38,009 nucleotides of DNA from Candidatus Binatia bacterium (GTDB lineage Bacteria; Desulfobacterota; Binatia; UBA9968), in NCBI GenBank assembly GCA_036504975.1, contig DASXUF010000149.1, forward strand, positions 1 through 38,009, in the 5' to 3' direction. Shown here piece by piece: positions 15,456 through 23,272 of this stretch (position 1 is its first letter; each line of letters begins with the position of its first letter). A program made the position numbers and the translations under genes. The notes below the pieces were generated by a model. It worked only from the letters and a program-made list of their open reading frames with translations, had not been told where the DNA came from and ran no database searches.

Positions 15456-16565
15456 TCATGCTTTAACCGGAGGCATCTTGCAGGGAATGCCCCGCTTCTT
15501 GATCTCCGCCTCGAAAATCCGCCGAATCTCCGGATCCTCGTCCTCGTACTCGATCAAGGTGCCGCCCTCTTTGACGCTGATGAAAACGCCGCCGTCGCGC
15601 TTTTGCGCCGCGACGTAGAACGCCATCTTGTGCCGTTTGCTGCCGTAACGCAGCGCGAGCTGGCGCGCCGGTTCGCTGCCGAGGTTGAAGTGCTGGTGGA
15701 ACCAACCGTTCGGCGGTCCGAATGCCGTGCCCGGCTTCCAGTCCACGCGGACGACCTGATCGCCGTGGCCGCTCCGGTAAGGATGAATCCCCAGCTCGTT
15801 CGGCCACATGATCGAGTACCCTTCCGACCTGAGGATCAAGAGGACCGCGCCGGCGCCGTGATAGTGCGCTTTGTGATACATGCCGACCGGCCATTCGACC
15901 AGATGGCCGACGAGCGAGTTTCCGGCGATCTCGAAACCGGTAAAGCTGCCGCCCTTGCCCTTGTACTCGTGCGCGTCGATATTGGCCGTCGCCACGTCGG
16001 CGATGAAGTTGGTGTCCCAATAATTTCCCCGGCCGATCGTGTAGCGCTTGTTGCCGACCTCGAAGTAGTTCTCCTCGCCGTTGTAGCGGTCCTTGAACTG
16101 ATAGTTGCAGTTGAAAACGAAGTCGGCGTTGTGAAACATGTCCATGATCATCGGCGCGTTGGTCACCGACGCCAATAGAGCCCTCTGGCTTCCCCCGTTG
16201 ATCAGGCGGTACCAGCTATTGAGCGGCGTGGCGAATAGGCTTCCCGGGCCCCATTCGAAGAAGCGCTTCCCCTGTCCTTCCTGCCATACCTCGGTGGAAC
16301 CCAGTCCTTCTACCACGTAAAAAACTTTTTCGTAGAGATGCTTCTCCGGTTCGAGCGCCTTGCCCGCGGGAATCTCGACGACTTCCATTCCCGTGGCGCC
16401 CTCCATGCCGCGAAGCTGAACGAAGGCGCCGCGGCCGCCCTTCCTGGGCCAGGCTCCGAGCGGGATGCTCGCCACGTCGACGCCGTAGCCCTCGGCCACC
16501 GGCACACCTTCTTTCTTGATCCAGTCTTCGTAATACGGAATTGAGTTTTGCGAATTTTCAGCCAT
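15456..16565 (-). CDS. Bicupin protein (putative dioxygenase or isomerase)
   Basis: This 369-residue protein contains two cupin folds. The N-terminal one has GMEVVEIPAGKALEPEKHLYEKVFYVVEG at about 58-86 (single His, EK-rich). The C-terminal one has GMYHKAHYHGAGAVLLIL at about 234-251 and NGWFHQHFNLGSEPARQ at about 285-301, which supply a full His/Glu-type metal site. I do not recognise a characterised member; dioxygenase or hydrolase action on a hydrophobic acid is possible. The C-terminal cupin is related to the single cupin at 21569-22084, sharing FHQHF and PAR. ATG 16565 is chosen because AAAGGAAA lies five bases upstream; a frame open to 16688 adds a low-quality N-terminal tail. Confidence 0.82.
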   Translation of the reverse strand: MAENSQNSIPYYEDWIKKEGVPVAEGYGVDVASIPLGAWPRKGGRGAFVQLRGMEGATGMEVVEIPAGKALEPEKHLYEKVFYVVEGLGSTEVWQEGQGKRFFEWGPGSLFATPLNSWYRLINGGSQRALLASVTNAPMIMDMFHNADFVFNCNYQFKDRYNGEENYFEVGNKRYTIGRGNYWDTNFIADVATANIDAHEYKGKGGSFTGFEIAGNSLVGHLVEWPVGMYHKAHYHGAGAVLLILRSEGYSIMWPNELGIHPYRSGHGDQVVRVDWKPGTAFGPPNGWFHQHFNLGSEPARQLALRYGSKRHKMAFYVAAQKRDGGVFISVKEGGTLIEYEDEDPEIRRIFEAEIKKRGIPCKMPPVKA

Positions 16566-16604
16566 TACGTTTCCTTTCGTGAGAACAACTGTGTGCGCTC
16601 TAGG

Positions 16605-16631
16605 ATTATAAATCCGTCCCGCTGCTGTCAA
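16605..16631 (-). promoter_or_regulatory. Candidate sigma-70 promoter of the bicupin/binding-protein pair
   Basis: On the minus strand a perfect TTGACA (16631-16626) and a perfect TATAAT (16610-16605) are separated by 15 bases, slightly short. The -10 box ends 39 bases before the bicupin ATG, so the leader would be about 30-35 bases. This also supports placing the bicupin start at 16565, since the promoter lies inside the longer alternative frame. Confidence 0.5.
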
Positions 16632-16701
16632 GGGCGATCGATTGTCATCAGACGGCGGTCCAGGCAAGGCATTAGTGTGCTGTCGCATAATTACACTGAC
16701 G

Positions 16702-16738
16702 CTCCGTTCGTGGTGAGACTTGTCGAACCATGAGCGGA
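16702..16738. repeat. Dispersed repeat, family B, partial copy 2
   Basis: CTCCGTTCGTGGTGAGACTT plus GTCGAACCATGAGCGGA is a single diverged arm of the 'CCGTTCGTGGTGAGCTTGTCGAACC' repeat, also represented at 6454-6532. It lies in the 494-base spacer between divergent transcription units. The rest of that spacer (16739-17059) holds only the family-C repeat below; I see no gene there. Confidence 0.75.
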
Positions 16739-16837
16739 ATCCGCTGAACTATCTCGCCCTTTCGAGAGATCAGGTTTAACTCGCTTCGTTGGACTGAGCC
16801 TTTTTCAGTCATTTTGCAAATCTGCGCCGCTCAATTT

Positions 16838-16930
16838 CCTTCTCCCTTGAGGGAGAAGGTCAGGATGAGGGGGCTATCTTCAGAGTAATTCACCCTCACC
16901 CTAACCCTCTCCCGCGAGCGGGCGAGGGGA
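16838..16930. repeat. Dispersed repeat, family C, copy 2 (two-part)
   Basis: A first hairpin CCTTCTCCCTTGAGGGAGAA plus GGTCAGGATGAGGGGG is followed after about 15 bases by its inverse part TTCACCCTCACCCTAACCCT plus CTCCCGCGAGCGGGCGAGGGG. This is the widespread 'CCCTCACCCTAACCCTCTCCC' repeat. It sits about 130 bases upstream of the ABC-transporter operon. Confidence 0.85.
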
Positions 16931-17059
16931 CCGGCTGGAAGACTCGCCTCTAAGGAACCGGGAAATCAGGCTGCAGCGATCTTAAAAAGACAAGCGTTGC
17001 AAATCACTTTTTGAGCCGCTATATGAGCGGGGGACGCGCAGGAATAGTTCGAGGCAATA

Positions 17060-17875
17060 ATGGACCAGGCGATCGGTCTAGTCGGCGTAAGCAAGAAATT
17101 TGGGCTCGGCAATTCCGAACCGCAGACACCGGCTCTTCACGACGTCGAGCTTTCGGTCGCCAAGGGCGAGTTTCTTTCCATCATCGGGCCTTCGGGCTGC
17201 GGCAAAACGACCTTGCTTCGAATCATCGCCGGGCTGGTGCCCGAGTACGACGGCGCCGTGGCGATAGCCGGTAAGCGGGTGTCGAGCCCCGATTCCCAGA
17301 TCGGAATGGTGTTCCAGGAAGATTCCACGTTTCCGTGGCGCACCGCGCTTAAGAACGTCGCTTTCGGCCTCGAGATGCGCAAAGTTCCGCCAGAACAATC
17401 CATCCGCAAGGCCATGGAGATGCTGGATCTGGTTGGCCTTACGGGTTTCGAGGGCCATTATCCCTCGACGCTCTCGGGCGGCATGAAACAGCGGGTGGCG
17501 ATCGCCCGCGCGCTGATTTTAGAGCCGCAGATCCTCCTCATGGACGAGCCGTTCGGTGCGCTCGACGAGCAGACCCGGATTATTCTCGGCGATCAGCTCC
17601 TGGGAATCCAGGCCAAGCTCGGCCAGACGATTATCTTTATCACCCACAGCATTCAAGAAGCCGTCCAGCTATCGGACCGGATCGCCGTGATGACGGCCCG
17701 GCCGGGACGCATCAAAGAAGTGCTCAAGGTCGATTTGCCGAAGCCGCGCGGTTCGGAAGTGATCTCAAGCGACGGGTTTGCTAGAGTCAGCGCGATGGTC
17801 TGGGGTATGTTGCGGGAGGAGTCGTTGAAGGGGTTCGAACAATCCACGCAAAAGACTAACTCAGGGAGGTCGTGA
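17060..17875 (+). CDS. ABC transporter ATPase, NitT/TauT (SsuB/TauB-like) type
   Basis: This 271-residue nucleotide-binding subunit is complete. Walker A is GPSGCGKTT at 43-51, the Q-loop glutamine is Gln86 in MVFQEDSTFPW, the signature LSGGMKQR is at 138-145, Walker B LLMDEP at 159-164 followed by D-loop GALDEQ, and the switch histidine is His196 in ITHSIQEA. The VFQE...PW Q-loop is typical of nitrate/taurine/sulfonate/HMP importers. It energises import through the two permeases at 18902 and 19672. It is the only ATPase in the window. The stop overlaps the region just before the next start, where GGGAGG at 17863-17869 serves the binding protein, implying coupled expression. Confidence 0.95.
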   Translation: MDQAIGLVGVSKKFGLGNSEPQTPALHDVELSVAKGEFLSIIGPSGCGKTTLLRIIAGLVPEYDGAVAIAGKRVSSPDSQIGMVFQEDSTFPWRTALKNVAFGLEMRKVPPEQSIRKAMEMLDLVGLTGFEGHYPSTLSGGMKQRVAIARALILEPQILLMDEPFGALDEQTRIILGDQLLGIQAKLGQTIIFITHSIQEAVQLSDRIAVMTARPGRIKEVLKVDLPKPRGSEVISSDGFARVSAMVWGMLREESLKGFEQSTQKTNSGRS

Positions 17876-17877
17876 CC

Positions 17878-18879
17878 ATGAAAACACGGATACGCGGACT
17901 GAGAGCGCTGATAATTTCGCTCGCGGTGGCGTCGGCGCTGTCGGCGGCGGGCGCAGTATCGTATGCGGCCGATACCGTTCGACTGGTCTTGCCCCATCGC
18001 GTTCTCTTCGACATCAGCCTGCCGTTTTATGTCGCGCAGGAAAAGGGCTTTTATAAACAAGCCGGCATCGAAGTGAATCCGATTTTCGCCGCGGGAGGCG
18101 GCGACCAGGTTCAGATCATGGTTGCCGGAGACGCGGATGTGGTGACAGGCACGGGCCTGCTCGCGACCTTGAGCGCGCTCGAAAGAGGCGCGCCGATAAA
18201 GATCGTCTCGGCGGAGGCGACCGGATTGAACGACGTGTTTTGGTACGTCAAGGGGAATTCTCCCATCAAGAAGATCGAGGATCTCGCGGGGAAAAAAGTG
18301 AGTTATAGCAACCCGGGTTCGTCGAGCCATCTCGCCCTGCTCGCCTTGGTGGATTGGCTCAAGTCCAAAGGCGTTCAGCCACCGGAGCTCGTCGCCGGAG
18401 GCAGTCCGCCGCAGCAATTCACGGGCGTCATGACCGACCAGTTCGATGCCGGCTGGTCCGCGCCGCCTTTCTTTCTTGAAGAGCTGAGCAAGGGAAATAT
18501 CCGCATTCTTTTCCGCGGCAACGACGTTCCGGGACTTTCCGAAATCACGATCCGCGTGAATTTAGCGCGCGACGAATTTGTGAAAAAGCAGCCTAACGCC
18601 ATGAGAGGTTTTCTATCGGCGACGAGAAATGCCATCCAGTTTGTCTTCGCCAATCCCGATGAAGCGGCGAAGATTTGGATCAAGAACGCGCAGCTCAAGG
18701 AACCTTTCGAGGTGGTCAAAGAAACTTGGAAGTTCTACTCGCCCAAATCCATGGCCCTTGCTCCGATCCAAGGAATCGATCGATCGCTGGAAGACGGCGT
18801 CAAATTCAAGTTCCTCAAGAAGCCGTTTAGCCGCGAAGCATTGAATCAGGCGATCGATCTGAGCCACCTGCCCAAATAG
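17878..18879 (+). CDS. NMT1/THI5-like ABC substrate-binding protein of the complete importer
   Basis: This 333-residue periplasmic protein has a signal peptide (basic MKTRIRGLR, hydrophobic to about 27, cleavage near SYA at 30). FYVAQEKGFYKQAGIEVNPIFAAGGGDQVQIMVAGDADV and IKKIEDLAGKKVSYSNPGSSS are classic NMT1/THI5-like segments. Unlike the other five of this family here, it sits inside a full ABC operon between the ATPase and the permeases, so it is the cognate binding protein. The ligand is unknown; the family covers pyrimidine precursors, sulfonates, nitrate and aromatic acids. ATG 17878 is preferred to the GTG at 17872 because it has GGGAGG eight bases upstream. Confidence 0.92.
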   Translation: MKTRIRGLRALIISLAVASALSAAGAVSYAADTVRLVLPHRVLFDISLPFYVAQEKGFYKQAGIEVNPIFAAGGGDQVQIMVAGDADVVTGTGLLATLSALERGAPIKIVSAEATGLNDVFWYVKGNSPIKKIEDLAGKKVSYSNPGSSSHLALLALVDWLKSKGVQPPELVAGGSPPQQFTGVMTDQFDAGWSAPPFFLEELSKGNIRILFRGNDVPGLSEITIRVNLARDEFVKKQPNAMRGFLSATRNAIQFVFANPDEAAKIWIKNAQLKEPFEVVKETWKFYSPKSMALAPIQGIDRSLEDGVKFKFLKKPFSREALNQAIDLSHLPK

Positions 18880-18901
18880 AGAGAGATCGAGGGAGATCGC
18901 C

Positions 18902-19663
18902 GTGGCGCGGGACCCGACCGAAACGAAGGGCGTTCGCATTTTGCGCGCGGCGTTCGTCCTGGCTCTCGTCGCGCTGCTGGAAATCGCCGTCCGGCGCAGT
19001 TGGATCAGCCCCCTCTTCGTGGCGCCGCCTTCGGCGATCCTGGAAACTCTATGGTCGATGCTGATCGCAGGCGACCTGCTAAAAATTTCCGGCACGACGC
19101 TGTTCATGCTGGTCGTGACGTTTTCGATCGGCTCCGCGGTGGGAATCCCCCTGGGATATATCTGTTGGCGCTATTCGACTTTCGGGCTTGCTTGTGAAAA
19201 TTTCCTGGGCTCTCTGTTCGCGTCTCCGCTGATCCTTCTTTATCCCGTCTTTCTCGTGACCTTCGGCCGCAATCTGACGGCGATCATCGCCCAGGCGTTG
19301 CTGGTCGGAAGCATCCCGGTCGTTCTCGGCACCCAGGCCGGCTTCAGAAACGTCAGTCCAACCTTCATCGACGTGGGGCTGACGCTCCAGCTCACGCGCT
19401 GGCAGATTCTGCGGCACATTTTGATTCCCGCCGCCGCGCCCGCGATCTTTACCGGCTTGCGCGTCGGCCTGATCTATATGCTGCTCAGCATCGTCGCCAT
19501 GGAATTCGTCGTCTCTCTCGGAGGCATCGGCCGTCTCGTATCCGACGCCTATTTCAGGCTGAACACCGAGGAGCTCTACGTCGGCGTGACGGTCATCATC
19601 TTTTTCGCCGTCCTGTTCTTCCGTCTGTTGCTTCACGGACAGAAGCATTTCGGGCCGGTGTAG
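18902..19663 (+). CDS. ABC transporter permease, NitT/TauT type, no. 1
   Basis: This 253-residue membrane protein has about six helices and the BPD_transp_1 coupling loop (EAA motif) at FIDVGLTLQLTRWQILRHIL with IPAAAPAIFTGLRVG. It forms the inner-membrane channel, probably as a heterodimer with the next gene product. The start is a GTG at 18902, with GAGGGAG six bases upstream. The gap to the binding-protein gene is 22 bases and to the next permease 8 bases. The first helix begins after RILRAAFVLALVALLEIAV, normal for SsuC-like permeases. Confidence 0.93.
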   Translation: MARDPTETKGVRILRAAFVLALVALLEIAVRRSWISPLFVAPPSAILETLWSMLIAGDLLKISGTTLFMLVVTFSIGSAVGIPLGYICWRYSTFGLACENFLGSLFASPLILLYPVFLVTFGRNLTAIIAQALLVGSIPVVLGTQAGFRNVSPTFIDVGLTLQLTRWQILRHILIPAAAPAIFTGLRVGLIYMLLSIVAMEFVVSLGGIGRLVSDAYFRLNTEELYVGVTVIIFFAVLFFRLLLHGQKHFGPV

Positions 19664-19671
19664 GAACGGGC

Positions 19672-20433
19672 ATGCGAGGCCGGCAAAAGAGCGCCGCGGT
19701 CATAGAGGCCGCGCTGATCGGCGGGATGGTTCTTGTGTGGTGGCTTGCGAGCATCAGCGGCTTCCGCTTCGAGCGTCTCTTTCCCTCTCCCTGGCGCATT
19801 CTCGTCACGGCAACCGATCTGATTCGCGACGGCGGGATATTTTCCCACCTGGGGTATAGTCTGCACGAGATTTTCTCCGGATTGGGCATCGGGGCGACGG
19901 CCGGACTCGCCGCCGGAATCGTCCTCGGCGCGAGTCGCACGGCCGGACGCATATTCGAGCCGGTCATCGCCGCGCTGGCGCCGGTGCCGAAAATCATCAT
20001 CTATCCGATTTTCATCTGGTTCCTGGGGATCGGCATGGCTTCGCGCGTCGCCATGGGGGCGGTATCGACGTTTTTCCCGATGGTGATCTATACCGCGAGC
20101 GCCGTCGGACAGGTCCGGCCGATCTACCTCGAGTCTTCGCGCCTTCTGGGCGCGTCGCGGCTTCAGACTCTTTTCAAAGTTTACTTTCCCGCCATGTTGC
20201 CGTTTCTTTGGATCGGCCTTCGCCTCGGGACGGCCATATCGGTTGTGAGCATTTTGCTTGCGGAGACGAAGCTTTCCCAGAAGGGTTTGGGTTTCCTGGT
20301 CATCGAGTATTACAACCATTTTCAGATCGTGGAGATGTACTCGGTTCTGCTGCTGGTCTTCGCGACGGCGATCGGCCTCAACGCGGTTTTCGCCTGGCTG
20401 CAAGACAGGATCGCGGCGCTGAGGGAGAAGTAA
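19672..20433 (+). CDS. ABC transporter permease, NitT/TauT type, no. 2
   Basis: A second 253-residue permease with about six helices. The coupling loop is YLESSRLLGASRLQTLFKVY with FPAMLPFLWIGLRLG. FERLFPSPWRIL near the N-terminus and FSGLGIGATAGLAAG are usual in SsuC/TauC-like proteins. Equal length but clearly different sequence from permease no. 1 suggests a heterodimeric pore. The ATG follows the previous stop by 8 bases with little ribosome binding signal, so translation may be coupled. It is the last gene of the four-gene importer operon and converges on the family-1 binding protein at 20553. Confidence 0.93.
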   Translation: MRGRQKSAAVIEAALIGGMVLVWWLASISGFRFERLFPSPWRILVTATDLIRDGGIFSHLGYSLHEIFSGLGIGATAGLAAGIVLGASRTAGRIFEPVIAALAPVPKIIIYPIFIWFLGIGMASRVAMGAVSTFFPMVIYTASAVGQVRPIYLESSRLLGASRLQTLFKVYFPAMLPFLWIGLRLGTAISVVSILLAETKLSQKGLGFLVIEYYNHFQIVEMYSVLLLVFATAIGLNAVFAWLQDRIAALREK

Positions 20434-20452
20434 TCCCACGACTCAAACGCAG

Positions 20453-20530
20453 ATTTTTTTTCGCGCCAAGACGCCAAGAACCAAAGTTAAAACAGGTTTT
20501 TCTTGGCGACCTTTGCGCCTTTGCGCGAGT
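20453..20530. repeat. Dispersed inverted repeat, family E, likely bidirectional terminator
   Basis: CGCGCCAAGACGCCAAGAAC ... TTCTTGGCGACCTTTGCGCC plus TTTGCGCG is the common 'GCAAAGGCGCAAAGGTCGCCAAG' intergenic repeat. The arms CGCCAAGAA (20472-20480) and TTCTTGGCG (20500-20508) pair perfectly around an AAAGTTAAAACAGGTTTT loop. T-rich flanks occur on both sides (TTTTTTT at about 20454-20461). It lies between two converging genes, which fits a terminator for both. Confidence 0.75.
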
Positions 20531-20552
20531 GGTCCTGTCTTTCTTCTTTGCG

Positions 20553-21554
20553 CTAGCGGATTCCGAACAGCGCGCGAAACTCTTCCGGCTCCATCTCGTC
20601 GCTGCTCACCCGAAGCGGGAGGAGGTCCAGGGATCTGGGATCCAGGCGCTTCGCCGAAGGCGTGACGTCGCTCCTCGTGGGCAGCCGCCCCATCGCTTTC
20701 AGCAGCTCCGCCCCTTCTTTTCCCAGGACGAGATCGACGAACAACGCGGCGGCGCTTGGATGAGAAGAGCGCAGCGGCAAAGCGACGGAGATGGGAACGG
20801 CGATTATCGGCTTGACCGCGACCCAGTCCACGGGCGCCCCCCTCGTTCTCAAACGCTCCACGAGATGGGCGTAGGTGACGGCCAGGGGAAACTCGCCCGC
20901 CGCCAGCAAATTCGCGATCAGAACGTTGCCGTCGCGGAAGGCCGGCTTGTTGGCGGCGAGCTTGCGCATGTAGTCCTGCGCTTTTTGAGTTCCAAGCAGA
21001 GTGCGCATGCCGAAATACCAATCATAGGAGCGGGGGTCGATCGTGATCTTTCCATCCGACCACTTGGAATCGAGCAGATCATCCCATTTCGCCGGAGCGT
21101 CCGCCGGTCTGAGATGATTCGTATTGTAGGCGATCGTGTAATAGTTGTTGTAGAGGTCCACCCATCGACCGCCCGCGTCCCTGAACTTTTCGGGATATGC
21201 GTTCAATTCGACCGACGATATCTTTCCCAGGAGATTCTTTTTTTGCAGCAACATAAGGTCGGAGAATTTTCCCGAGACGACGTCGAACAGATGACGGTTG
21301 GCGCGGGCTTCGGTCAAGATGCGGTTCAGCAACGGCGCGCTGCCGGCCCTGAAAGAGGTCGCGTCCACGAACGGATAGCGACTGCGATACAATTCGATCA
21401 GCTTGGCGGAATCTTCCGGCTGCATCGCGGTATACCAGACGAGACTCCCCTCTTTCTTGGCCCCGCTGATCGCCTGCTCCTGGACGCACCAGGCCGTTGC
21501 TGCGAAAAGAGCCAGAACTGCCGCCGCGAGCGTTATTTGCTCTATCCTCCGCAT
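20553..21554 (-). CDS. Family-1 extracellular solute-binding protein, second copy
   Basis: This 333-residue protein has a signal peptide (MRRIEQ, then hydrophobic 8-22). GAKKEGSLVWYTAMQPEDSAKLIELYRSRYP, NYYTIAYNTNHLRPADAPAKWDDLLD and LFVDLVLGKEGAELLKAMGRLPTR are typical of family-1 binding proteins for ferric ion, putrescine or organic anions. No permease accompanies it. The ATG at 21554 lies 14 bases after the cupin stop; a much longer frame upstream is an antisense-type artefact across the cupin gene. With that cupin it forms a pair that repeats the 14296-16565 arrangement. It converges on the ABC permease operon. Confidence 0.87.
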   Translation of the reverse strand: MRRIEQITLAAAVLALFAATAWCVQEQAISGAKKEGSLVWYTAMQPEDSAKLIELYRSRYPFVDATSFRAGSAPLLNRILTEARANRHLFDVVSGKFSDLMLLQKKNLLGKISSVELNAYPEKFRDAGGRWVDLYNNYYTIAYNTNHLRPADAPAKWDDLLDSKWSDGKITIDPRSYDWYFGMRTLLGTQKAQDYMRKLAANKPAFRDGNVLIANLLAAGEFPLAVTYAHLVERLRTRGAPVDWVAVKPIIAVPISVALPLRSSHPSAAALFVDLVLGKEGAELLKAMGRLPTRSDVTPSAKRLDPRSLDLLPLRVSSDEMEPEEFRALFGIR

Positions 21555-21568
21555 ACGCGAGCCGACCC

Positions 21569-22084
21569 CTACTTTTGCGCCTCGGGCTTGAGATACGGCA
21601 TGACCGAGGCCATGATGGCGAGCAGGTTCATCAAGAGCGGCGATGGAATGACGCGGAGATACCGCGCGGGCTTGTCCGAAGTGACGAAGTGCTGGTGAAA
21701 GGTCTCCGGTGGAACGTACTGCGCGTCCCCGGGTCCCCAGTTGTATTTTTGATCGCCGATAATGCTGTAACCTTCCCCCTCCAGCCAATAGATGTAGGCT
21801 TCGCCGTGCGTATGGCCCTCGCTCGCCTGCGCGCCCGCCGCTATCTCGGAGATCGCGATGTTGGCGAGCGTGTTCTGGAACCCCATGCGGAAGTCGATCA
21901 AGTTGGCGACGCGCACGCCGCCCTCGATCGTTTTCCATTGCAGCTCGTTGCTGTGCATCATGATGCGCGACTTCTTTTTCGATTCGATAATCTGATGGTA
22001 AAGCTCGAGCGCTTCGGGCGCTCTCGCGGTCACGGCCCGCTCCTGGCTCGATTTCCATTCACCCGGCACTTGCGGAATCCACAT
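21569..22084 (-). CDS. Single-cupin protein
   Basis: This 171-residue protein has one cupin domain: EGHTHGEAYIYWLEGEGYSI at about 92-111 (HxH..E motif) and PPETFHQHFVTSDKPARYLRV at about 128-148 (second-motif His). The metal site is therefore complete: two His, Glu, His. It resembles the C-terminal cupin of the 369-residue protein at 15456-16565. The N-terminal 50 residues are helical and charged (ESKKKSRIMMHSNELQW). Possible functions are dioxygenase, isomerase or a binding protein of the catabolic pathway. GGAGGTGATT close before the ATG at 22084 is an excellent ribosome binding site, and a promoter candidate lies at 22139-22167. Confidence 0.83.
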   Translation of the reverse strand: MWIPQVPGEWKSSQERAVTARAPEALELYHQIIESKKKSRIMMHSNELQWKTIEGGVRVANLIDFRMGFQNTLANIAISEIAAGAQASEGHTHGEAYIYWLEGEGYSIIGDQKYNWGPGDAQYVPPETFHQHFVTSDKPARYLRVIPSPLLMNLLAIMASVMPYLKPEAQK

Positions 22085-22138
22085 GAATCACCTCCAGGGA
22101 GAACTCAGAAATTTTTCAGCGAAAGCAAACTTTGACTT

Positions 22139-22167
22139 TGCATACCGGCAGTGTTACGAGAAGTCAA
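22139..22167 (-). promoter_or_regulatory. Candidate sigma-70 promoter of the cupin/binding-protein pair
   Basis: On the minus strand TTGACT (22167-22162) and TATGCA (22144-22139) are separated by exactly 17 bases, about 55 bases before the cupin ATG. It lies in the 176-base divergent spacer shared with the large plus-strand operon beginning at 22261. Confidence 0.45.
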
Positions 22168-22260
22168 GAAAAAACAGACGCGCGCCCCGGCGCTGGGCGG
22201 CGCTCTTCGCGCGCTCTTTTCCGGTCGCGGATTTCGCGCGGCCATGGGTGAGAATAAACC

Positions 22261-23262
22261 GTGACTCGTATGCTGAAACGGAAAACCCTGTTGAGGCTTT
22301 TTTTCATCGCGTCGTTTCTGTCCGGCGCCGTCAAACCCGTGCAAGCGGAAACGCTCCGCCTCGCCTTCTCCTCGTTCAGCGCTTCGAGCGCCGGTTACTT
22401 CACGGCGATCGAAGAGAAACTGTTCGCGCGGCGCGGCATCGACTTGATTCACATCTACATCGCCTCCTCGGCCGTCGTTTTGCCGGCGGTTTTAACTCGC
22501 GAAGTCGACGTCGCTACGCTTAGCGGCGAAGCCGCCATTCGCGCCTATCACCAGGGCGCGAAGAATCTGGCCATTGTCGCCACACCCGTGGACAAGTTCA
22601 CGTTCTCTCTTTTCACCAAGCCCGAGATCAAGACGCCGCAGGATCTCCGCGGCAAAGTGCTCGGCGTCTCCCGCTTCGGCGGCAGCCTCGACATCGCCCT
22701 TCGCTACGGGCTCCAGTACGTCGGGCTCGATCCCAAGCGCGACAACATTACGCTCGTGCAGGCGGGCGGAATGCCGGAGATCATGGCCGGCCTCACCGCG
22801 GGAAAGCTCGACGGCGCCATGCTGCTCTCGGTCTACGCTTTCAGAGGCAAGGAGCTGGGATTTCGCGAGCTGCTCGATCTCGGCGCGTTGGACGTGCCCT
22901 TTCCGCAGGCGGTCACTCTAACGACCCGGGACTTTCTGCGCGACAAAAAAGACCTCGCCGGGAGATTTTTGGCGGCCTATCTCGACGGCCTGGAACTCTT
23001 TCTCAAAAATCCGCAGATCGGCAAGAAAGCCCTGGCGCGATTTACCGGAGTCCAAGATGAAAAGCTGCTCGACGCGGATTACAGACAGTACAAGGAAAAA
23101 TATCTGAGCAAAACGGCACAGACGGAGCCGCGCACGCTCTCTATCGTTTTCGAGCGGATCGGCGTCTCCTCCGCCGACGAGCGCGACAAACTTTTCAAAG
23201 GCGTCGTCGACAATACGGTCCTGGCCGAAGCCAGGGCGCTGCGAGCGGCGCCGTCCCGGTGA
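22261..23262 (+). CDS. NMT1/THI5-like ABC substrate-binding protein, first gene of the large catabolic operon
   Basis: This 333-residue periplasmic protein has a signal peptide (RMLKRK, hydrophobic about 10-24, cleavage after VQA at 29). Recognisable are AGYFTAIEEKLFARRGIDLIHIYIASSA, IKTPQDLRGKVLGVSRFGGSLDIALRYGL and GGMPEIMAGLTAGKLDGAM, almost the same GGMPEI segment as in the protein at 1530-2534, so these two probably bind related ligands. It starts at GTG 22261 or ATG 22270; neither has a strong ribosome binding site. UbiD no. 3 follows after 10 bases, making this protein the likely capture subunit for that operon's substrate (inference). There is no cognate permease in the operon. Confidence 0.9.
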   Translation: MTRMLKRKTLLRLFFIASFLSGAVKPVQAETLRLAFSSFSASSAGYFTAIEEKLFARRGIDLIHIYIASSAVVLPAVLTREVDVATLSGEAAIRAYHQGAKNLAIVATPVDKFTFSLFTKPEIKTPQDLRGKVLGVSRFGGSLDIALRYGLQYVGLDPKRDNITLVQAGGMPEIMAGLTAGKLDGAMLLSVYAFRGKELGFRELLDLGALDVPFPQAVTLTTRDFLRDKKDLAGRFLAAYLDGLELFLKNPQIGKKALARFTGVQDEKLLDADYRQYKEKYLSKTAQTEPRTLSIVFERIGVSSADERDKLFKGVVDNTVLAEARALRAAPSR

Positions 23263-23272
23263 GGAACTGAAA

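Noticed and set aside
16566-16688. N-terminal extension of the bicupin
   Set aside because: It contains the candidate promoter (16605-16631) and lacks conserved character. The ATG at 16565 has a good ribosome binding site.
297-20530. CRISPR array
   Set aside because: The repeats are dispersed, palindromic and of several families, not regularly spaced. No cas gene is present.
20208-21698. A 496-codon open frame on the plus strand crossing the convergent spacer
   Set aside because: It runs through permease no. 2 out of phase, the repeat, and antisense to the family-1 binding protein. All three have better explanations.
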